Assembly: GCF_000208865.1 (NCBI RefSeq)
Contig: NC_018390.1
Coordinates: 661,777 to 725,776, forward strand
From: Neospora caninum Liverpool
Lineage: Eukaryota > Apicomplexa > Conoidasida > Eucoccidiorida > Sarcocystidae
Reading direction: 5' to 3'
DNA: 64,000 nucleotides
The notes beneath the pieces are model-generated. The model saw only the letters and a list, made by a program, of their open reading frames with translations, was not told where the DNA came from and ran no database searches. This document shows positions 23,481 to 36,400 of the stretch, piece by piece. Both the position numbers and the translations under genes were made by a program. Numbering within the stretch: position 1 is the stretch's first letter; the number at the start of each line of letters is the position of its first letter.

Positions 23481-26400
23481 TTATTGAACGACACACGCAT
23501 TCGGAGCTGGTGTGAAAGCACTGGATGATGAAGGTGGGACGACTGTTGCGCCTGGTGGTCGAGCATTAGAGTCGGTGGCTGACACTCCAGGGGACGTCGT
23601 GACATCAGCAGACTTGTTTGACTGCTGGTCCCTTGGCGGTCCCCCCCGATGCTCAAGCTGAGGGGCGAGTACTTCTTGCTGATTGGCCCTATCGGTTGTT
23701 CCTTGCTTCAATATGCCGCCGCAGTCTCGGTGTGGCTGCGGGTTTATACTTGTGGCAAGGTTAGGCCGCTGAGCTGGCTCAGCAGCACTGATGCGTTTAG
23801 TCGCGCTTCTCAACTTTCCTGCAGGATCGGTGTACTCATCGTTATTAGAAGGTTGTTTTCCTGCTGCGCTCTGACACGATCCGTTGTTGCGGTCTGAGCG
23901 CGTCAGAGGCTTCTGGCCCGATTTCAGTCCGCGAGACGGGACTTTGGTTGCCGAACCACAGCTAACTTTCATCTGCCTGTGAACATCTTTCGGAGCCTCG
24001 GATCCTTTTCTCTTGTCGTGCCCAGAATGCTCGTGGGCGCTCTTGCCTCCACACTCCAAAGAGGATAACCTCCAGCTGAGGCCAGCAGTTGTGGGGTCCA
24101 GGTCAGCCTCGCGGATGCTGCTCTTCTGGAAAGAATCTATTTGCATCTGTCGAACCTGCATATCCGTAGCCTGTAGGTCCAGATCAGCTGATATCTTGCT
24201 AGGCTGACCTGCGAGAGCGAGTCCAACCGGAGCAGCCACACATGACTCACTGGTGGCCGGTTCATATGTAAACTGAGTTTCCATCCCCTGCGACGTATTG
24301 CACCGATCCCCCTTATCGACCGGGGAGGAAGCTGCCACATTGATTTCGTGTGCTGTCCATATTTTTGCTTGATTACTCGGTTGCATGGTTCTTGCTGCAT
24401 TCATGAGTGCCTGCACTTGCGGGATCATAGTGGGATCAAGTTTCTTTGATGGCGCAGAAGAGCCCACGGGAGTCCCGAGGTTCTTTGAACTGTTCGCGGG
24501 ACGATCCACGGGAACTGAAGAGGTAGGAGAAAAACCTTGCGGGTAATTGCTACGCCGACTCAGGGAACTCGGAACCCCAGCGCCATCAGTTGTTGATACG
24601 AACCGCGGAAGTTGCGTGGGTAGCACATGCGAGGAAACGGGAGGTGGCGGAGGCGGGGGTCTCTGGCAGTCCTTGTTTTGCGAATGGTGAGTTTCCGAGC
24701 TGAAACTGCAATCACAAGAGCCTCCGGGCGCCGTTACAGGAGCTGGAGATGCTGGAACTCCCATGGGATACGTGGGAACAGAAGCAGGAGAAGACGCCGG
24801 ATGTGAGCCGCTCGGCGGCGCTCCAAGCAATCCTTGGTGTCCCTGAGGAGCATGATTCCGTATCGCATGCTTCATCTCTTCAGCAAACGTCTCAGATTGA
24901 GAAGTCCCGGGCAGCGGTGCACAGCCAGAAGCTCGTCTACATGCCTGTGGCTCAGCCGCGGACCCTTCGCCTAGGAACTGTTTGACGTAGGTTGAGTTGC
25001 GAGATATTACGAAATCGCCAGGGTTCTCCGGGATGCGAGGAAACAGCAGGAGCCTGACAGCTTTAAGGAAAGCCGAGGGGTGAAGCAAGATTGCGGACGA
25101 GACGAGAGACCGGCGCTCTTGTACCGGCAGCCTAGTATCGGCGGATAAAAGAGCCAGAAACAACAAGAAGGATACGCTGCTCTCCCCACGAAGAGACGAA
25201 ATGAGGAGAGTTAGACACGACGGAGACGTGAGATAAGATAGCAGTACTGAAAACAAGGGAGATGCGGTGGACGCGAGCGACGCTATCCAAGAAATGGGGT
25301 CGGAGAGGGCAAGCACCATATGCGACTCGGGGGTTGTCTGAAGAGCAAAAGAACGCATCAAAGGGTAGCGATTTCATCGTGGGTATAAGTCAAGATAATC
25401 GCAAACGGTAACTAGTAGGACACCGTCGTAGCTATCAAGGCCGAGGCGCCGTCAGTTTCCTATTACGTGTCAATGGCCCCGCAGTTTTCCTTCTCACCTC
25501 AACAGAAACCTGGAACGCCTTCAGAAAGTGTTCAGTTTCCCCCATCTTCCAGAATGCAGCATGACAAAGTGCTTGCGAGAGACTTGTGCGCTTGTCAGGT
25601 TCTGACTCGAGTAGCCCGTCTATCAGGTCGTAAAGGAGTGGAGACTCCCGTGTCTGCACACAGAAAATTCCGCGTTTAGATGACAGCTTCCGCCGTGACA
25701 TCGAGGGCAGGCGCGTCAGGAGACACCGGATTGAGCTACTGGAGTAGTCAGCAACCTGATGTCGTTCCCGGATGTACGACCATTTCGGTTACCTTCTCGA
25801 GGTTGACCTTCCTGTCCTCTAGGATATGTGTTATTATCGACCGATCGCTGGTGTCGCCATACGGATGAAGGCCACCGCTGATGATATAAAAGAGTGTAGC
25901 GCCTGCGTATCACATGCCAAAGTTACAGTGAGGACATGGCATGTGGCCTCTTCTACCTAGAGGAAAGTCACCCTCTCGGGACACTCGAGATAACAAACCT
26001 CTGAGTACCATACCTGTGGACCACGCATCGGCCTTTTGCAGGAAGCTGGAGGGCCATTTCAGACTGTTTGCCAGCACAGAAAAGCTCACACCCTTGCGGT
26101 TTTCTGGTGGCAGCGCCTCATATTGGTCGATGAGTGCACTAATTTGCTGCGCTATGTGCATGAGCGATCGGATGAACTCGGGTGCAAGCCACGCCGCCTC
26201 TTGCGGAGAATTGAGGATCTGTGGCACAGAGACGCAAGGCGACAGAAAGTAGGCAGGTCGATACAATTTAGTGCGGTGACCCTTACTGTCCTCAGTCGCG
26301 GCAATGTTTGACTCACACAGCGCTTACCCAGTGAATGAGCTCCTTCGCGTTTTTCGCGCCCTGGACGCCAGCATGAAGCAAATCAAAGATACTAAGGTAA

Positions 26401-29023
26401 CGAATTTTCCCCGCACAGTCGCCAACTTTAAGCTCGAAATTTTCAGTAAGCATGATATTGCCAGGGTGAATGCGCATGTGTGCAGAATGCCCGTACTGCT
26501 GGATTTTCAAGACTCCCGACAGCAAATGAGAAAGCATTTCAGTCATTCCCTGCGGCGGAAGAGGCTCTTGGAGGCAACGTTCACCTAGATCACTGATGGC
26601 GATCATGTCTGCCAGGCACCCCTCACATTTTTCTAAAACAAGCATCAAAGACATGCCTTCGTCGTCGTCATTGTGCATGCAGTAGACTCCCTTGGTGTTT
26701 ACAATTAGAGGATCGTGGACATGGGCAAACTGCTCCAGCTCCGCAAACGAATCTCGCATCCGGCTTGTGACCACAACTGGGACCTGCTTTATCGCCACAG
26801 TCTCCCGCGGTTGCTTATTCGATCCGAGAAGGACCCCCGTAAACACCAGAACACTAGGGTCATCTCTGCTTTGCCCAATAGGTTCACTCCAGTAGTATAT
26901 ATTATCTGCCAGCTGTTTAAGGCTTCCAGACTGGCCCTGGTTGCTCGACACGAAAAACGCTGGCGTTCGGCTGGTGATTCGGTCACCACTCCCAGACCGT
27001 CGGGGAGATTCCTTGTCGTCGTACCCCGCTGGCTTTACGTCAGCTTCAAAAGCGCATCGATCGAGCGGTTCCGCTGAGCTTTGACCAGTTGCCGTGGTGA
27101 CCATCTTTTCGTGAGTCTCATGCTCTGAGTCGCAGTCAAGAGACTTTCCCACGGGTCGCGGTATCGTGAGAGCTGACGACACAACCAAGGGGCGGCAGGA
27201 AGCGCGTCCAAAGACGGTGCTTTGAGGCAAAAACCCTGGCGGACTGCCAGCACATCCCTCTGCAGGACTGCTTATTTCCTGTGATCCTTGCTGTGGAGCC
27301 AATATTGCGCTTCTCTCGGCCGTCACTTGTGGCTGCACAACGCAGGATATTACAAACGGTGTTGCGGCGGTCGGGCTTCTGGTTGCATCGCTGATTGTGC
27401 TGAGAGCCGAGGTCGGCAGCAGTAGGAGCTTCTCCGTGTGTAGTGAACCTAGGCATCCAGCCCCTCTGTGGAGGTCTTTCTCCAAATCCATGCAGTTTGT
27501 TGCACAGTCTTGGCTCGACTGCTTGCCCGCGTACACGCGTGGAGATGCAGTAAGCTGCGGGATGCCGCAGCTGGTGCCCTGGCTTGGTCGGCGCGGGAAT
27601 TGCTTGCCTGGATTCCCCAGGATGCTCCCTCCATTGTTTGCTGTGGCGGTCACATGGTTGTCCTTGGCCAGAGATCGTTGGCCGGGGTGTTTCAGAGGAA
27701 CGGAACCCAGGAGATGCGCCCCGTTCTTCCGAGACGCTGCAACTGCAGGCCCACCAGAAATATCACGCGCATGAAGGTTCTGCTCCTTTTGTTCCAAAGC
27801 GGGTTCACCACTTCGTTTGTGCTCCTGCGCATGTGCAGATGTGGACGCTTCTGCTGCCGAGTGGCCGATGTTTTGCTCCCGCCACTGGACTCGTGACTCT
27901 CCACAGTTCTTTAGTTGCGACGTCTGACTGGCGAGAGGGGTACCGTCTTCGACTCTCGCACTATTTGACGGGGAGTGGGTGTCCGAAAGAACGGACTGAG
28001 GGGTATGTGAAGATATGAAGTCGGTGTGAGGGTGACGTGTGCGGTTGGAGTTTGCCAACGATTCCGTAGTTGTTCCAAATTGGTGCGAATGTCCGGGGCC
28101 GACGGAGTCCATGATGGCCAGAAATCTCGCCCTGAGGCGAGGATGGGGCTTGTCCGACGGCTGTGCCAGTCAACATAAACAGGAAATAGTCAAAATCGGC
28201 TCACTGACTCTTCCAAGGAATACGCGTCAACGTGTGTGTGTAGCAAAATGATGAAAATCACTCCTACCAGGTATATATCCGGGCAGAGAGCATCCTGATC
28301 TTCGTAGGAGCCGAACACCTTGGATGGCGGATAAAACAAATCAGCTGGTCGAAGCTCGCTCAACGCGTGGGCAAAGGGACAGTAGTACCGGTCGCACCAG
28401 GCGTTACTTTGAAATTGTTTGCACATGATCTGAGGAAATACGGACAAATAACTGGAAAAATGTTTGGGGTCTTTCTGGCCGGAGGGAGAGAATGTGGGTG
28501 ACAGCGAGTTGGGAAATTCTTACCGTTTTATACATCTTTGGATGGTACACTTGTTCCTCCTTCGTATGCGCAAACTTGCAGTTGCGTTTCTGCTTGCAAC
28601 TCGACTTCGCAATAGTTCGTCCTCGTCCATCTTTGACGAATTGAAGGTCATGACAGAGCTCCGGACAGTAGTTATACTTCCAAGGCGGCCGTCGGGTCCA
28701 CCTTAAGTCATGGCTATACTGACATCTGCAACGAGGGGCCAGCATAGAGCCGCAAACAGAGGTGTGCTCCAGCAAATGGTACTGAAACCTAGTCCGTATA
28801 CTTGCTCAAGCCTCGTCACAAGCCTATAAACCTCCTTTCTCCAATACCATATTTGGTGGACTGTAGAAAGGGAGTTATAGTTATTTAACTACCGAATGCC
28901 ACTATCAACCCACAATTCTCACCTGTCCGCAAACTCGCATCGGCCCTGCTTTACGTAGCGCTCGCAAATTTTTGTCCGGAATTTGTACAAGTTCTCGTCG
29001 TCAAGTGTAGGTGGAAGAGCCAT
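23481..29023 (-). CDS. Triple CCCH zinc finger fused to an IRE1/RNase L-like pseudokinase
   Basis: Eight exons join in phase to about 1,541 residues: 29023-28923, 28725-28524, 28429-28268, 28160-26328, 26218-26014, 25902-25793, 25653-25498 and 25337-23481. Residues 1-155 hold three CCCH fingers. The first is a perfect CX8CX5CX3H (CERYVKQGRCEFADRCQYSH), the second ends CX5CX3H and the third is CX8CX4CX3H, so RNA binding is likely. A disordered linker follows. From about residue 600 comes a kinase fold: VAIK (K613 kept), HMRIHPGN in place of HRDxxxxN (D changed to R718), and DCA in place of DFG. IRE1-type marks are WLAPE, DAWSTGATLFYIISGG, LHPYG, and CHAAFW before the C-lobe end. A helical block after it (LLISSLRG..LP..ERR..FLKAVRLLLFPRI) sits where IRE1 has its KEN RNase domain but lacks the RNK.HHY residues. 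The tail is low-complexity with a proline run. The architecture is secure; an active function is not implied. Confidence 0.86.
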
Positions 29024-30395
29024 CGTCAAAGCAGAGGTGAATAACAATTGGAGGGGGGCACGAGACTGCAATTGATGAAAACCTGAATCTTGACTCTGCT
29101 GCTATGAAAAACCAGGTGTGAGCGCATGTGTCTCAAGACACAACACGTGCGTACTGTCAGACAGCGAGGGACTGTACCTCATTCAAGCTGTGCAGTCCCG
29201 AGTGCGGCAGGCAGAGTACAATAGAGCGCTGGACACTGAGGAACAGAAGGTTTAGACCGCGACAGTCGGTATCCTGACGTGATTGATTACTCGACAGACT
29301 GCCCGAACAGACAAATGACAAACAAAAGCATGCGGCACAGCGTCGGCCGCTCTAGGTAGAAGCCAGGCCGAACGGCATCTACTCGCGGGTGCCTCGCTGC
29401 TACAAAAGCAATCCTAATTTTTTGCTTGACGAAAACGGAAGCGTTGGGAAAACACTACTCACATGCTGAGGAAGCAGCTTCAGCGCGGTCACGGAAAAGG
29501 GGCTAAACTAAAATGAAGGACAGAAGGACTTCAATCGTGTAAAAGTAGAAGGTCTTCTTTCTCGTAACGCGTCAGTGCATAGCAATTCCTGACATGCGAC
29601 CCTGCATGAGGTTCGTGAACGGGGAGCCTCCTGGTGAGCAACTGACACAGAGTTGGTCAGCCATGGCGAAAGTAGGGTTGAGTGTTGAAATAAGCCCCCC
29701 CTTATTAGTACGCCGCGCGGTCGAAGTCATTATAGCGGCGCGGCGGCAGGACGCGTATATCAATTTCGTGCCATTTTTACCAGTATACTGAGGTTGGTTT
29801 AACAGTTTGCTGAGGTGTCCTTGTAGAATATCATGCTTTCAATGTGGTGTCACTGGTAGTAGACCCCAACGCTGTTCTTCCATCGCTGCCGAAAGAGGAC
29901 ACCTCCGCCGTTAAAAATTCAACTGATTCGAATGCTTTCCATCTGAGGTCTGATCTGCGGAGACGGCTGCGGGATCTGGGCAAAGGCAACTGATCTCAAC
30001 GTTAGCAGGACTAACACACAAGAGAGCATCCCGAAGCATGATGGCGATTGAAGAAAACGGGTGCTATCCGTTCTGCTGCGACAAGAGCTGTATTATCACA
30101 GACGGGGTTATACCTCATCACAAATCGTCAACACCTCGAGGCCTCACTCGATTAGTTCAGCGAGATCTTTGTTCTGAGTTCTAGGTGGGCGTCTACGAAC
30201 TGGACACTGGCTCACAAGGTTACAAGCAGGTTTGCCGTACCACACCCCCCCCCCCCCCACGAACATCGAGAGTACCGCGGTTTCAGAAACCCAGCAGGAA
30301 CCGAGCTGTAGCTACTCCCCGCGGGAACTTGATCCTCTCCACACTGCCGCTGGTTAGTGCCAATGTACTCTCGTGAAGGGGGACAAAGCGACGTT
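29024..30395. other. Divergent promoter region between the CCCH-pseudokinase and CPW-WPC genes
   Basis: About 1.4 kb separates the two divergent start codons and should hold both promoters and 5' UTRs. It contains a C14 run at 30245-30258. The small ORFs at 29572-29791 overlap on opposite strands and look like chance. No known promoter motif was recognised. Confidence 0.5.
30245..30258 (+). repeat. C14 homopolymer upstream of the CPW-WPC gene
   Basis: An uninterrupted run of 14 cytosines about 140 bp before the CPW-WPC start codon, in the likely 5' UTR or core promoter. Its length probably varies between isolates. Confidence 0.85.
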
Positions 30396-32471
30396 ATGGC
30401 GTGGCTCTGTGTGTTGATTTTCTCTCTTGCTGTCTCGAAAGGGGCAGCTTTGCACTGGCGACGTGCCTATGGCCCACAACCAATGTCGTTCCCCTTCCCT
30501 GTGCCGCAGCCGGGTCTAACGGCCCCCGAACTCATAGAACCACAGTCGCCGCGCATGAGCCGGCAGATTGTGGAAGCGACAAAAGAAGATAATGCCAATC
30601 GTGCTGAGATAGAACTGGAAGCAGCGGCTGACGAAGCAACAGGCAAGCTTCAGGAAGCTCTCGATATTGGCGAACCACCGCACAGCCCCGAAGAAAAGGA
30701 AACGAAAGCTCGAGAGAAAAGCGGATTCCTAACCAACATCTTAGAAAAAGCGGCTCAGGCGTTCTCGTCATCTAGTCTGACTCAACTAGAAGGTGCGTTT
30801 TGCTCCAGTATTTCTGCGATTCTGTCACTTGATAAAACTCTCGTTCCCCGTAGGAGGAGAAGAAGTCCGGCAGTTTCAGAGGGGCGTTATTGCAGCGCTG
30901 GAAAAGGTAAAGACTGCTACCACGGAAGACGATTGAACAAAGCGAAGTAGTCAGTGTTCAGCAAACGCTTCCGTCGCCAATGACGAAAGCAGACTTCGAT
31001 GAGCTGGAAGTGAGCCTTTGATCCTTCGTCAAGCGAGGCTACCAACCCAGCCATGCATTACAGGAAGCCGCAGCACCGGTAGGTCCAGACTCCTCAGCTT
31101 ACCAGTGAACAGCCACGTTAACAGGACTTCAGAAGCTGGTACCCGAGTGCGTTCGAGATTACTCTCTTCAGTGCCCTGAAGCCTTCAGGTCCGACGGGGC
31201 GAATTGCGTTGCGTTGGATTCGTACAAAGGGCCATGCGCGAAAATACAAACAGATCTGCACAAGCTCACGGAAGATCAGAAGGTGGCCTGGTCGGATATT
31301 TGCCAGGCCAGCTTCCCGTGCTTGCCCGATAGTTGCCCCGTTGGCTCCAACTATAAAAGGCAATGTCCTGTGGGATGGAAGTTAGATGCCGATGGAAGCT
31401 GCCGAAGCGCTTCGGGCAAGCCTCCGTGCGACAACAAAATCCGGGGGGACTCATCCGCTGAGGAGAAAGCAAACTTCGAGTCAACTTGCCACGTGCGTTG
31501 GCCTTGCCTTCCCCGTAGGTGCTCCAAGGATTACAGCACCGCGTGCCCGGAAGGTTGGCATCAGTCGTCCAACCGTATGTGTTCGCCTCCGCCGCTCTAC
31601 AAAGGTCCCTGCAACCAAGCTGTTGACATGAGTGGATACGTTGGAAGGAGCGATTTGAAGGCATCTTTTGAGAAGAGGTGTCTGGCCACCTGGCCGTGCA
31701 ATTGGGCCGTGGCTACTCGTCAAAGAGATTACGAAGCACCTTGTCCCCTGTCCTGGATTCGCTTGACTGACAGGACTTGCGAGGCACCACCGGACTTCCA
31801 ACCATCGGCGGACTGTCCTCGTCGAATAAATTCTGCAATGTCCGCATCTGAGAAAGCATCGTTAGCAGTTGAATGTGATGTAGATTTCCCTTTCGCGGGT
31901 TAGTTCCTTTGCTGCTTGTGTGAGTCGATCCCTACAGACGTGGCGACATGACCTCAGAACGTGGACAGTGCCCGCGAGATTTCTCTTCCAGGTGTCCGAT
32001 CGACTGGGTTGACGTAGGAGACGGACACAATTGTCGGGCTCCTGAAGACTACATGGGAAACTGTAAGGGAAAGTGTTCGATTCTGAGGTGGAATACCAAG
32101 CTCATTTGTGTGGACTCTAGGCGATCGAGTGCTAAACTTTGGCAGGATGAGCGACAGTCAGAAGGTCGATAAGATGGCTGTATGCACAGTTGACTGGCCT
32201 TGTGGGTGATTTTAGCTCATCTGCGACTGGAAGGAAAATCACAGTCTGCTTTGATTCAGGCGTCGGCGAATGGACTCGGGGAGCTACGGTAAGGAAGTGC
32301 TCACATCGTGAACCAACACAGACGATTCAAATTCTCATATGTGCAGTTGGTTCACTTCTCAACGACAACGAAATCCCCCTCGCCCCCATCTACTGCAGAG
32401 CCGAACGGCGCCCTCAACGAAAGTGGTGTTGTGGAAACTCCCCTCACGCAGTAACTGACCAGATCGGTTAG
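30396..32471 (+). CDS. Secreted protein with five CPW-WPC repeats
   Basis: The chosen start, ATG 30396, gives a clean signal peptide (MAWLCVLIFSLAVSKG); an upstream in-frame ATG at 30363 would put 11 extra residues before it. Exons joining in phase are 30396-30792, 30854-30906, 30962-31009, 31064-31082 (19 nt), 31125-31898, 31958-32087, 32146-32205 and probably 32399-32471. After an acidic helical N-terminal region come five cysteine-rich repeats of the form C..CP..W....C....Y.GPC....C...WPC, ending SFPC, RWPC, TWPC, DFPF and DWPC. The fourth is degenerate: its final cysteine is phenylalanine. CPW-WPC proteins are known in Plasmodium as surface or secreted proteins of zygotes and ookinetes; no enzymatic role is known. 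Here a secreted or surface role, perhaps in sexual or oocyst stages, is inference. The last exon is uncertain. Confidence 0.85.
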
Positions 32472-33496
32472 CTGGCAGGAGCGGATGGATCCGTTCATAA
32501 ATAATGGAAAGCCTGGTCCATTTTGTCCCAGCTGAATCAAATTGTATCATCAATTGCATTAACCAGCAGGGGCAAGCTGCCAAACACTCGCTCTTTTTGT
32601 CCTTTCCGCAGTACTCAAAGATACCCCAGACAGCCGAGAACTCTTCAAGCGACAAGTACCATCGATAGCTGTCTAGTGTACACTTTCTCGAAAATGGAAG
32701 CGTGTTCTACCGATACTCTGCATCTAGCTCGGTCACCGAAACACTCCCCTGCAGCTGTCACAGTGCGGGCATGACCTATTTTGAAGAATGCATCACACAC
32801 GCGATCACTGCTAGTTTTGCATCTGGATAACGTTGTGTTACACCCGTTATTATGTAGCAGTGCGCCAAAAACGAGCACCGAAAGTGGCGAGGAAGGATGA
32901 CGTGTCCACTATCACTGCGGCATATATACTGAAGTTTAATGACTCCAACGCGTCCGGAAATCCGTGACTGTGCCACACTACTCGCTTCGATTGGCCCGTT
33001 TACCCAGGGGGGTGGTAGTGTACATAGATAATGAGCTTGGTTTTCTATATCTCAAGAGCGTGTCTTCAGTATCCTACGTACCATAATGTCCACGTTCCTT
33101 TGAAGTGAGTTATATCACAGACCTGCCGGTCTGCTGGAACATTTTACACGTAAGAAGATTATATAAAACAGGTTTTTCCATGACCAACTCGTCACGCGTT
33201 GGAGAGTGCCAAGAAAATTAGCGGCACCTGTTCACAACCCCAACACCATAGCGCTGGCTGTGTGCACAAGAACGCAGGAAGGTTCTGGGGGCTTTCTCAC
33301 TTGGAGGAACGTTCCACTGGAGAAGGCCTTAGTCGAGTGTAAAAAAACCTGCCCAACCTTTGTGGTTGCGAAGATACCACTTGGACAGAAAAATAGCCAG
33401 AATGAGGAATGATGCGCTACGCCGCAAGGAAGCTGCCCGAGTATGAGGACCATGGTGCAGTTCGACGAGGAGCATGCTGCGCCCGAAGAGTCCGGC
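32472..33496. other. Convergent intergenic region before isocitrate dehydrogenase
   Basis: About 1 kb, AT-richer than the flanking genes. It should hold the 3' UTRs of the CPW-WPC gene (plus) and the isocitrate dehydrogenase gene (minus). The small ORFs have no support. Nothing else was recognised. Confidence 0.5.
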
Positions 33497-36400
33497 TTAC
33501 GCTTTGGTTATGATTTGTCGTTCCACAAGTTTGCGCTCCGCCATGTGCGCTAGTTTTTCCATGAACTCATCTGTGCACAGGTAGTCCTGTTCAGTCAGGC
33601 TGTCTCCTTTTATGGCCAATGCCAAATCCTTCGTCATAAAGCCTGCCTCCACGGTCTCTACACAAGCCTCTTCCAAGGCTTGGGCAAATTCCTTAAGCTT
33701 CTGATTGTTGTCAAGTTTAGCTCGATGGCTAAGGCCTCGTGTCCACGCATAAATAGAGGCTATTGGATTTGTTGATGTCTTGATACCCTTTTGGTACTGT
33801 CGGTAGTGCCGCGTGACGGTGCCATGGGCTGCCTCTGCTTCAATTGTCTTACCGTCCGGACAGACGAGCACACTTGTCATCAAACCCAGACTTCCATATC
33901 CCTGGGCTACCACATCTGACTGAACATCTCCATCATAATTCTTGCACGCCCAAACAAAGCCGCCAGAGCTTTTGATCGCTTGGGCGACCATGTCATCGAT
34001 CAGGCGGTGTTCGTACCTGCAGTGCCAACAAGAACAGTACAGCGAGTGGTACGTGTGAAAAGGGTGGCTTTCCTTCGCCCAAAAGGTGTCGGACAAAGCT
34101 ATCGTGTCTTACCATAATCCAGCCTCCTCAAACTTCTGCTTGTACTCCTTCTCGTAAATTGCTTGAAAGATGTCCTTGAACCGTCCATCATATTTTTTGA
34201 GGACCGTATTTTTCGTACTCAAGTACAGAGGCATTTTCTGGTCCAGGGAGTACTGGAAACACGCGTGCGCAAACCCCGTGATACTTGCATCCGTGTTATA
34301 CATTCCGAGGCCAACGCCGCCGCCTTTGAATTCGTATACTTCATGCACCTCCGGCTCAGATCTGCAGACACACGCAGTGCCTCACCCGCTTCCTTTACAT
34401 AAAGAATCACCAAAGCAGGGACGAGCCTCAGATGCACTTGAAGTAGAGCATTTCCAGTAAGCCGCACGGACGCCGACTAACCCAACGTGCAATCCTCATG
34501 ACCTACTTGTCAGCAGGTACGAAGCTCATCACGAACCGACCGGGTTTGTCCACAGTGAAATCAAGTGCTTTGTATTGGTCAGCGTGAGCATGGCGGCCGA
34601 TGATGATAGGCTTCGTCCACGAAGGTACTAGGCGCGGGACCTGATAGACAGCAAAGACTTGAGTGTATCCGATGAATGCTTTGTTGACTCGCATATTTAA
34701 ATGGGAGAGAGAAGCGATCGTGCCAAATTTGAACTTACGTTTTTAATTATAATTGGAGCTCGAAAAATGGTGCCGTCCAGTGTATTGCGGATTGTTGCAT
34801 TTGGCGATTTCCACATTTTCTTGAGATTGAACTCTGTTGCAGGCCGAATCACAGTTGACAGGACTAGCAATACGCGAGTTGTCGCTGTGGCGCTCTTGTG
34901 CAGCTCATCACCCGGTCGTCACCTGCAGTCTAAAAGAGAGTACCTTGACCGTTCAATAGCTTCAGTATCTTACCCTTTACTCTCTGTTCATCTGGTGTGA
35001 TGGTCGCGCACTTTACACCAACGCCATGGCGTTTGATGGCAAGGGCAGCATCTACCGTGACCTGGTCATCAGTCTTATCGCGATGTTCGATGCTCAGGTC
35101 GTAGTACATCAACGGAATATCAAGATAGGGCAAAATCAGCTGAAAGCAGAGGTTCATAACGTCGAAAACATGGCAACCTCTTTAAACGTGCTTAAAGAAG
35201 ACTCTAAGCTAAGGTGCTTCACGACGTGACGGACTACGGAGAAGCCTGTCCTAGGCTAGGAGTTGGATAAAGCAACGACCAGTTCATACCATTCAGACGA
35301 CTCTCCGGGCCGGCCTTAATACGCGGTTGAGAGACACACGAAACGTATTGCATAGCATAGGATCAAAGTGTACTAATAAGCTGTAGCGTGTCACTGTAAG
35401 GGGAGGCATATGGCAGAGGAACTGAAGCAGCGAGGGACCGCATAAAAACTTGTGTGACTGTCAAGAATACGCGAGCGCCTTGCCGCGGGTGTGGATGATA
35501 GAGTGAACTTCAGTCTGGCTTGCTGACCTTTTTCGGGAATTGCAGGCAAACGAATGCAGAAACATTGGACAGCGTGTCAACTTCTTGCCTGGATTTGTCT
35601 TTCCTCGCCCTCTTACCTTCTCCTTTATCATCGCCCAGATAACCCGGGCCATCTCATCCCCATCCATCTCCACCACGGGGTGCTCCACTTTGATTCGCTG
35701 GAACCCTGACATTTTGTTCAATGTTCCAGAACGGTTCAGTTTACTGAAGGGTTCCTCCTTTTCTACTTCCTTGGAGGGCGACGACAGACATCGCAATCCA
35801 GCCGCTGTTTCTGCGGACTCGCGGTGTCACACGCACAAAGTCAGCCAAAATAAAGGACGAGCTGAGGATACCGCAACACTGGGGCCGATCTGCTAACTGC
35901 ACAGAGAGAGATTTGAGATCTTGCTAACCGTATTTGCTCTTTTTTACCGGTTGCTACACAAGGGTTTTTGGCCCGACGCCGGGGCACTGGGGCAACGAGG
36001 ATTCAGCGTGGACGTCTCCAAGCAAGTTTGCTAGGCATGTGCGCGGAGGATCGCGGATAGGTATGTACGATGTGCAAGGAACACTCTCGTCCAAAAGGAG
36101 TGTTCGACGAGGGTTCAAAAGCGCCGCAGGCCTACCTTCGCTAGGAACCAGTGCCGGACTCCCAAACTCTTCACCACAGCGAAGGCCATACACGTCGATG
36201 TTCCGGCCTCCAAAAAGTGAAGAGAGGTAGCTCTTGACACATGATACCACGCTACGCCTGTGCCTCTTCAAAACGAGTGTTTTGCAGACAGTTTGGGGGT
36301 GGATGACGGCCGCCGGAAAACGGCAGCTTTCCGGGTAGCCGGGTTCGCGCAGCGATCTACGTAGATGGCCCGTGCCGTCTCTCTTCGGCGGCGCAGCTGC

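Noticed and set aside
23481..29023. PAN3 as an alternative identity for the zinc-finger pseudokinase
   Set aside because: PAN3 also pairs a CCCH finger with a pseudokinase. However, this protein has three fingers, IRE1-type WLAPE, ISGG.HP.G and AFW motifs, and no PAN3-like coiled coil and knob that I can see. A profile search would settle it.
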